Assembly: GCA_051646185.1 (NCBI GenBank)
Contig: JBOFCS010000143.1
Coordinates: 1 to 8,926, forward strand
Reading direction: 5' to 3'
DNA length: 8,926 bases
Source of the DNA: JBOFCS01 sp051646185
GTDB lineage: Bacteria; Actinomycetota; Actinomycetes; Mycobacteriales; Mycobacteriaceae
The translations under genes and the position numbers were made by a program. A model generated the notes under the pieces. That model saw only the letters and a list, made by a program, of their open reading frames with translations, had not been told where the DNA came from and did not search any database. Positions 6,088 to 8,926 of this stretch are shown here, piece by piece. Each line of letters starts with the position of its first letter. Position 1 is the stretch's first letter.

Positions 6088-6193
6088 AGTCAGATCATCG
6101 CGTACAAACAGACAAATTGCACATTAGACGTACGGTTTCTGGCAAATGGATAGCGCTTTGCGAGCCTGCGGTGACTGCCCGTAATTGTTTTAG

Positions 6194-6202
6194 TGAGATA
6201 CT
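6194..6202 (+). promoter_or_regulatory. Extended -10 promoter of rlmN, probably leaderless
   Basis: TGAGATACT has the TG-N-hexamer form of an extended -10 element. The hexamer GATACT ends 9 nt before the rlmN ATG, so transcription would begin within about three bases of the start codon. No Shine-Dalgarno sequence is visible, consistent with a leaderless message. No good -35 is present. Confidence 0.45.
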
Positions 6203-6211
6203 TAGTGCACT

Positions 6212-7324
6212 ATGTCGGCTCCGCTTCCTTTAGTATTTACCGCTCCACGTCGTGGGATGCCATCCACCCATCTTGCTGATCTGGATGCTCAGGAACGCAA
6301 AGCTGCGGTGCAAGCGCTGGGGCTTCCAGCCTTTCGGGCAGATCAGTTGGCGCGGCAATATTACGGCAGACTGCAAGCCGACCCTAGGTTAATGACGGAT
6401 TTGCCGGAGAGCGTTCGTGATGCGGTTGCTCAGGCACTTTTTCCTCCACTGTTAACTGCGGTGAAGCAGCTTGCTTGCGATAGTGGAACAACCCGTAAGA
6501 CACTATGGAGGGCAAACGATGGGACGTTGCTGGAAAGTGTGTTGATGCGCTACCCGGACCGGGCTACCCTGTGTATTTCCAGCCAGGCTGGGTGCGGTAT
6601 GGCCTGTCCGTTTTGTGCCACAGGTCAAGCGGGTATTCAACGAAACTTATCAACTGCCGAGATCGTAGATCAGGTTCGGGCTGCAGCGGCTTCGCTTCGA
6701 GATGGTGAAGTTTCCGGGGGAGCTGGGCGCCTTTCTAATGTGGTGTTTATGGGCATGGGGGAGCCGTTGGCTAATTACAAACGGGTTATTGCCGCGGTGC
6801 GCCGGATTACCTCGCCGACGCCTGATGGATTGGGTTTATCGCAACGCTCTGTCACAGTGTCCACGGTGGGACTTGCTCCGGCGATAAGAAAACTTGCCGA
6901 TGAGGGTTTAGCTGTGACCTTGGCAGTATCGTTGCACACCCCCGATGATGAACTGCGCGATACTCTGGTGCCGGTGAATAATCGGTGGCCAGTTAAAGAA
7001 GTATTAAGTGCAGCAAGGTATTACGCTGACAAAACTGGTCGGCGAGTGTCTATCGAGTATGCCCTTATCCGGGATATTAATGATCAACCTTGGCGGGCAG
7101 ATCTGTTAGGTAAAAAGCTGCACGCGGCTCTTGGTTCGTTGGTGCATGTGAACCTTATTCCACTTAACCCCACCCCGGGAAGCAAATGGGATGCCAGCCC
7201 CAAGGCAGTGGAACGGGAGTTTGTTCGTAGAGTTCTTGCTCAGGGTGTGTCCTGTACGGTGCGCGATACTCGAGGTCAAGAAATTGCAGCGGCCTGTGGG
7301 CAGCTCGCTGCCGAAGGCGAATAA
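6212..7324 (+). CDS. rlmN: Dual-specificity 23S rRNA/tRNA (adenine-C2) methyltransferase, radical SAM
   Basis: Encodes 370 residues of RlmN, which methylates C2 of A2503 in 23S rRNA and A37 in some tRNAs, aiding translational fidelity. The radical SAM cluster motif CxxxCxxC is at Cys128, Cys132 and Cys135 within SSQAGCGMACPFCATGQAG (123-141). GMGEP (181-185) is the SAM-binding glycine motif. Cys362 in AACGQL matches the methyl-carrying cysteine (E. coli Cys355), Cys121 corresponds to E. coli Cys118, and Glu108 in LLESVLM to E. coli Glu105, so the enzyme should be active. The Cfr branch confers antibiotic resistance by C8 methylation; the ending RDTRGQEIAAACGQL and the chromosomal context indicate RlmN rather than Cfr. 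The ATG at 6212 gives the actinobacterial N-terminus (LVFTAPRRGMPSTHLADL). The stop is 4 nt from the end of the convergent DUF2631 gene. Confidence 0.97.
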   Translation: MSAPLPLVFTAPRRGMPSTHLADLDAQERKAAVQALGLPAFRADQLARQYYGRLQADPRLMTDLPESVRDAVAQALFPPLLTAVKQLACDSGTTRKTLWRANDGTLLESVLMRYPDRATLCISSQAGCGMACPFCATGQAGIQRNLSTAEIVDQVRAAAASLRDGEVSGGAGRLSNVVFMGMGEPLANYKRVIAAVRRITSPTPDGLGLSQRSVTVSTVGLAPAIRKLADEGLAVTLAVSLHTPDDELRDTLVPVNNRWPVKEVLSAARYYADKTGRRVSIEYALIRDINDQPWRADLLGKKLHAALGSLVHVNLIPLNPTPGSKWDASPKAVEREFVRRVLAQGVSCTVRDTRGQEIAAACGQLAAEGE

Positions 7325-7328
7325 GTTG

Positions 7329-7583
7329 TTAGCGGCGTGAGCCTTTGCGACGTTTTACGATGTCGCTGACCTGGAAGTAAACGAGTAAAGCAGCAAAGGC
7401 TAGGAGGAAGTAGTCCTCGACGTGCCCACTATGATTGCCAATGAGCATAAGAAGGAGAAAACCGGTGAAAAACCATCCTGCAACGCGGAAAGTGCTGATC
7501 GACTCGCCACTCCAACCCCATTGCGCAGAGGGAACATCTACAGGATCAACGCCCTTGGTGTTTTCCAATCCGGTGCTGGCCAT
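7329..7583 (-). CDS. DUF2631 small membrane protein
   Basis: Encodes 84 residues with the ATG at 7583, chosen because AAGGAG sits 6 nt upstream; the frame is open further upstream to 7718, but that extra sequence looks non-coding. The hydrophilic N-terminus (MASTGLENTKGVDPVDVPSA, then QWGWSGES) is followed by two predicted transmembrane helices (about 34-50 and 57-74), separated by a short loop NHSGHVED, and a strongly basic tail KRRKGSRR. The VDPVDVPSAQWGWSGES stretch and two-helix layout match DUF2631, an actinobacterial family usually found beside dxr. Its function is unknown. The gene is convergent with rlmN (4-nt gap) and divergent from dxr. Confidence 0.87.
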   Translation of the reverse strand: MASTGLENTKGVDPVDVPSAQWGWSGESISTFRVAGWFFTGFLLLMLIGNHSGHVEDYFLLAFAALLVYFQVSDIVKRRKGSRR

Positions 7584-7589
7584 TACTTG

Positions 7590-7595
7590 CTCCTT
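7590..7595 (-). promoter_or_regulatory. Ribosome binding site deciding the DUF2631 start
   Basis: AAGGAG on the minus strand lies 6 nt before the ATG at 7583. It is the only good Shine-Dalgarno site in this open frame and supports an 84-residue product. Confidence 0.8.
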
Positions 7596-7705
7596 GCCAT
7601 GATCAAACGGGGTGCTTACGCAGTAATTCTGGCATATGGTTTCCGGTTGCTCCCGGTTGGGCACCCCATAAATTTGTGTTGAGCTGCATTGGGTGGGCAA
7701 GAGTT

Positions 7706-7711
7706 TACTCT
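7706..7711 (+). promoter_or_regulatory. Possible -10 box of dxr, leaderless start
   Basis: TACTCT fits TANNNT and ends 6 nt before the ATG at 7718, which would put the first transcribed base at or next to the start codon. No Shine-Dalgarno sequence precedes this ATG. A -35-like TTGAGC (7679-7684) lies too far away (21-nt spacer), so support is modest. Confidence 0.3.
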
Positions 7712-7717
7712 TTGTCA

Positions 7718-8902
7718 ATGGCAGGGAACAATGGCCGAGTGAGTGAAAATGCTTCTGCAGTTCAGCGGATTGTTATTCTTGGCAGTACCGGTTCGATTGG
7801 TACCCAAGCGTTGGAATTAATTGCTGATAACCCAGACCGGTTTGACGTTGTCGGGCTTGCCGCAGGTGGGGGGAATATCGAGTTACTACGGCAGCAGATT
7901 GAGCAAACAGGGGTCCGTAATATTGCTGTTGCTGATCCAGTGGCTGCCGCTGCATTGGAAATTGATGGAGTTCGCACGGGGATAGATGCAGTCACTGAGT
8001 TAGTGCAGAGCACCAAAGCCGATGTGGTGCTTAATGCCCTCGTTGGTTCCTTGGGACTGCGACCAACTTTGGCTACCTTAGCCTCAGGCGCTCGTTTGGC
8101 TTTGGCGAATAAAGAGTCCTTAGTTGCAGGTGGTTCTTTGGTGACAAGGGCAGCTGCGCCGGGGCAAATCGTACCGGTGGATTCAGAGCACTCAGCCATT
8201 GCGCAATGCTTATGTGGTGGTACTCGAGCTGAGGTGGCAAAACTTGTGCTGACTGCTTCTGGTGGACCTTTTCGGGGCTGGACAGCAGCTCAACTGGAAG
8301 AGGTAACCCCGGAACAAGCTGGAACTCATCCGACCTGGTCCATGGGGCCAATGAATACGCTGAACTCGGCCTCCTTAGTGAATAAAGGTCTTGAACTGAT
8401 CGAGACCCACCTACTTTTTGCGGTGCCCTATAACAATATTGAGGTGACCGTGCACCCAGAATCTATTGTGCATTCCATGGTCACGTTTACGGACGGATCA
8501 ACCTTGGCCCAGGCCAGCCCGCCCGATATGAAATTGCCGATTGGTCTTGCACTGGGGTGGCCGGATCGGCTTGACGGTGCAGCGCTTGCTTGCGATTTTA
8601 ATAAGGCGACAAGCTGGCATTTTGAACCACTGGATGCCACTGTTTTTCCGGCAGTGGAGTTGGCTCGGGAAGCTGGTAAACAGGGCGGAACGATGACCGC
8701 AGTGTACAACGCTGCCAATGAGGAGGCCGCGGAGGCTTTCCTTCGTGGGCAGATCCGGTTTCCAGCGATAGTGCGTGCCATTGACAAAACTCTTTGCGCT
8801 GGCAGCCAATGGTCGGCAGAACCTAGTACGGTAGAAGATGTGCTTGCCGCTGAGGGTTGGGCACGCAGGTTCACCCGTGAACTTGTTCAGCAGGAGGGCT
8901 AA
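7718..8902 (+). CDS. dxr: 1-deoxy-D-xylulose 5-phosphate reductoisomerase
   Basis: Encodes 394 residues of DXR (IspC), the cytosolic NADPH- and Mg/Mn-dependent enzyme that converts DXP to 2-C-methyl-D-erythritol 4-phosphate, the committed step of the MEP isoprenoid pathway and the target of fosmidomycin. Seen in order: the NADPH-binding loop GSTGSIG (22-28); NKESLV (131-136); metal ligands Asp155 and Glu157 in PVDSEHSA (153-160) and Glu226 in NKGLELIE; SGGPFRGW (181-188); and the flexible active-site loop HPTWSMGPMNTLNS (204-217) with His204, Trp207 and Met209. VHPESIVHSMV and the C-terminal NAANEEAAEAFL segment complete the fold. The ATG at 7718 and the GTG at 7739 are both possible; the former is favoured by a -10 box placed for leaderless transcription. 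The rseP-type gene follows after 5 nt. Confidence 0.96.
   Translation: MAGNNGRVSENASAVQRIVILGSTGSIGTQALELIADNPDRFDVVGLAAGGGNIELLRQQIEQTGVRNIAVADPVAAAALEIDGVRTGIDAVTELVQSTKADVVLNALVGSLGLRPTLATLASGARLALANKESLVAGGSLVTRAAAPGQIVPVDSEHSAIAQCLCGGTRAEVAKLVLTASGGPFRGWTAAQLEEVTPEQAGTHPTWSMGPMNTLNSASLVNKGLELIETHLLFAVPYNNIEVTVHPESIVHSMVTFTDGSTLAQASPPDMKLPIGLALGWPDRLDGAALACDFNKATSWHFEPLDATVFPAVELAREAGKQGGTMTAVYNAANEEAAEAFLRGQIRFPAIVRAIDKTLCAGSQWSAEPSTVEDVLAAEGWARRFTRELVQQEG
8892..8898 (+). promoter_or_regulatory. Ribosome binding site for the downstream M50 protease gene
   Basis: AGGAGGG lies inside the last codons of dxr, 9 nt before the GTG at 8908. It indicates that dxr and the next gene are translated from a shared transcript. 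Confidence 0.65.
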
Positions 8903-8907
8903 AGCTC

Positions 8908-8926
8908 GTGGTATTTATCGTTGGTG
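8908..8926 (+). CDS. rseP: Start of M50 site-2 protease (RseP-like), cut by window end
   Basis: Only six codons are visible: GTG start, then V-F-I-V-G. They match the hydrophobic first membrane segment expected for the M50 intramembrane zinc protease that usually follows dxr in actinobacteria, and a strong ribosome binding site sits 9 nt upstream. The HExxH site lies beyond the edge, so the identity rests on position and context. Such proteases cleave transmembrane proteins, for example anti-sigma factors. Confidence 0.55.

Noticed and set aside
1..8926. Search for mobile elements, CRISPR arrays, toxin-antitoxin pairs, tRNA or rRNA genes
   Set aside because: No transposase, terminal repeats, regular direct repeats or cloverleaf sequence was seen; gene content is core genome throughout.

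Overview
The window is a compact housekeeping segment from an actinobacterium, most likely a Corynebacterium. Three things point there: the gene order (M23 peptidase divergent from rpsB-tsf, then pyrH-frr-cdsA, rlmN, a DUF2631 protein and dxr-rseP); an actinobacterial-type UMP kinase with the KLGGE motif; and the presence of DUF2631, a family I know only from Actinobacteria. GC content is roughly one half, with many T-ending codons, which suits a medium-GC Corynebacterium. Genus is an inference from gene order, not from a species-diagnostic sequence.

Layout. Positions 1-460 (minus) hold the N-terminal part of a secreted M23/LytM-type protein cut by the window edge. Positions 461-777 are a long divergent intergenic region whose right half can fold into well-formed hairpins ahead of rpsB. 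rpsB (778-1602) and tsf (1649-2464) form a translation operon closed by a 20-bp perfect-stem terminator (2488-2534). A new unit then begins: pyrH (2676-3404), frr (3459-4016), cdsA (about 4099-4968) and a class I SAM methyltransferase (4968-5699) whose GTG start shares a base with the cdsA stop. On the minus strand and convergent with it is a small LapA/DUF1049 membrane protein (5716-6087). Divergent from that is rlmN (6212-7324), then convergent with rlmN is a DUF2631 membrane protein (7329-7583, minus). dxr (7718-8902) follows, with the first codons of an rseP-type M50 protease at the right edge (8908-8926).

How the genes work together. rpsB, tsf, frr and rlmN serve the ribosome: small subunit assembly, EF-Tu recycling, ribosome recycling, and 23S rRNA/tRNA methylation. 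pyrH makes UDP, which feeds UTP and CTP, and CTP is the co-substrate of CdsA, which makes CDP-diacylglycerol for phospholipids. dxr is the committed step of the MEP isoprenoid pathway, and rseP-type proteases cleave membrane proteins. The segment is ordinary core genome: no mobile element, CRISPR array, tRNA or rRNA was seen. The points worth a second look are the structured rpsB leader, a 39-nt near-palindrome inside the methyltransferase gene, the M23 domain that keeps its zinc ligands but appears to lack both catalytic histidines, probable leaderless starts for rlmN and dxr, and the translationally coupled methyltransferase of unknown substrate.
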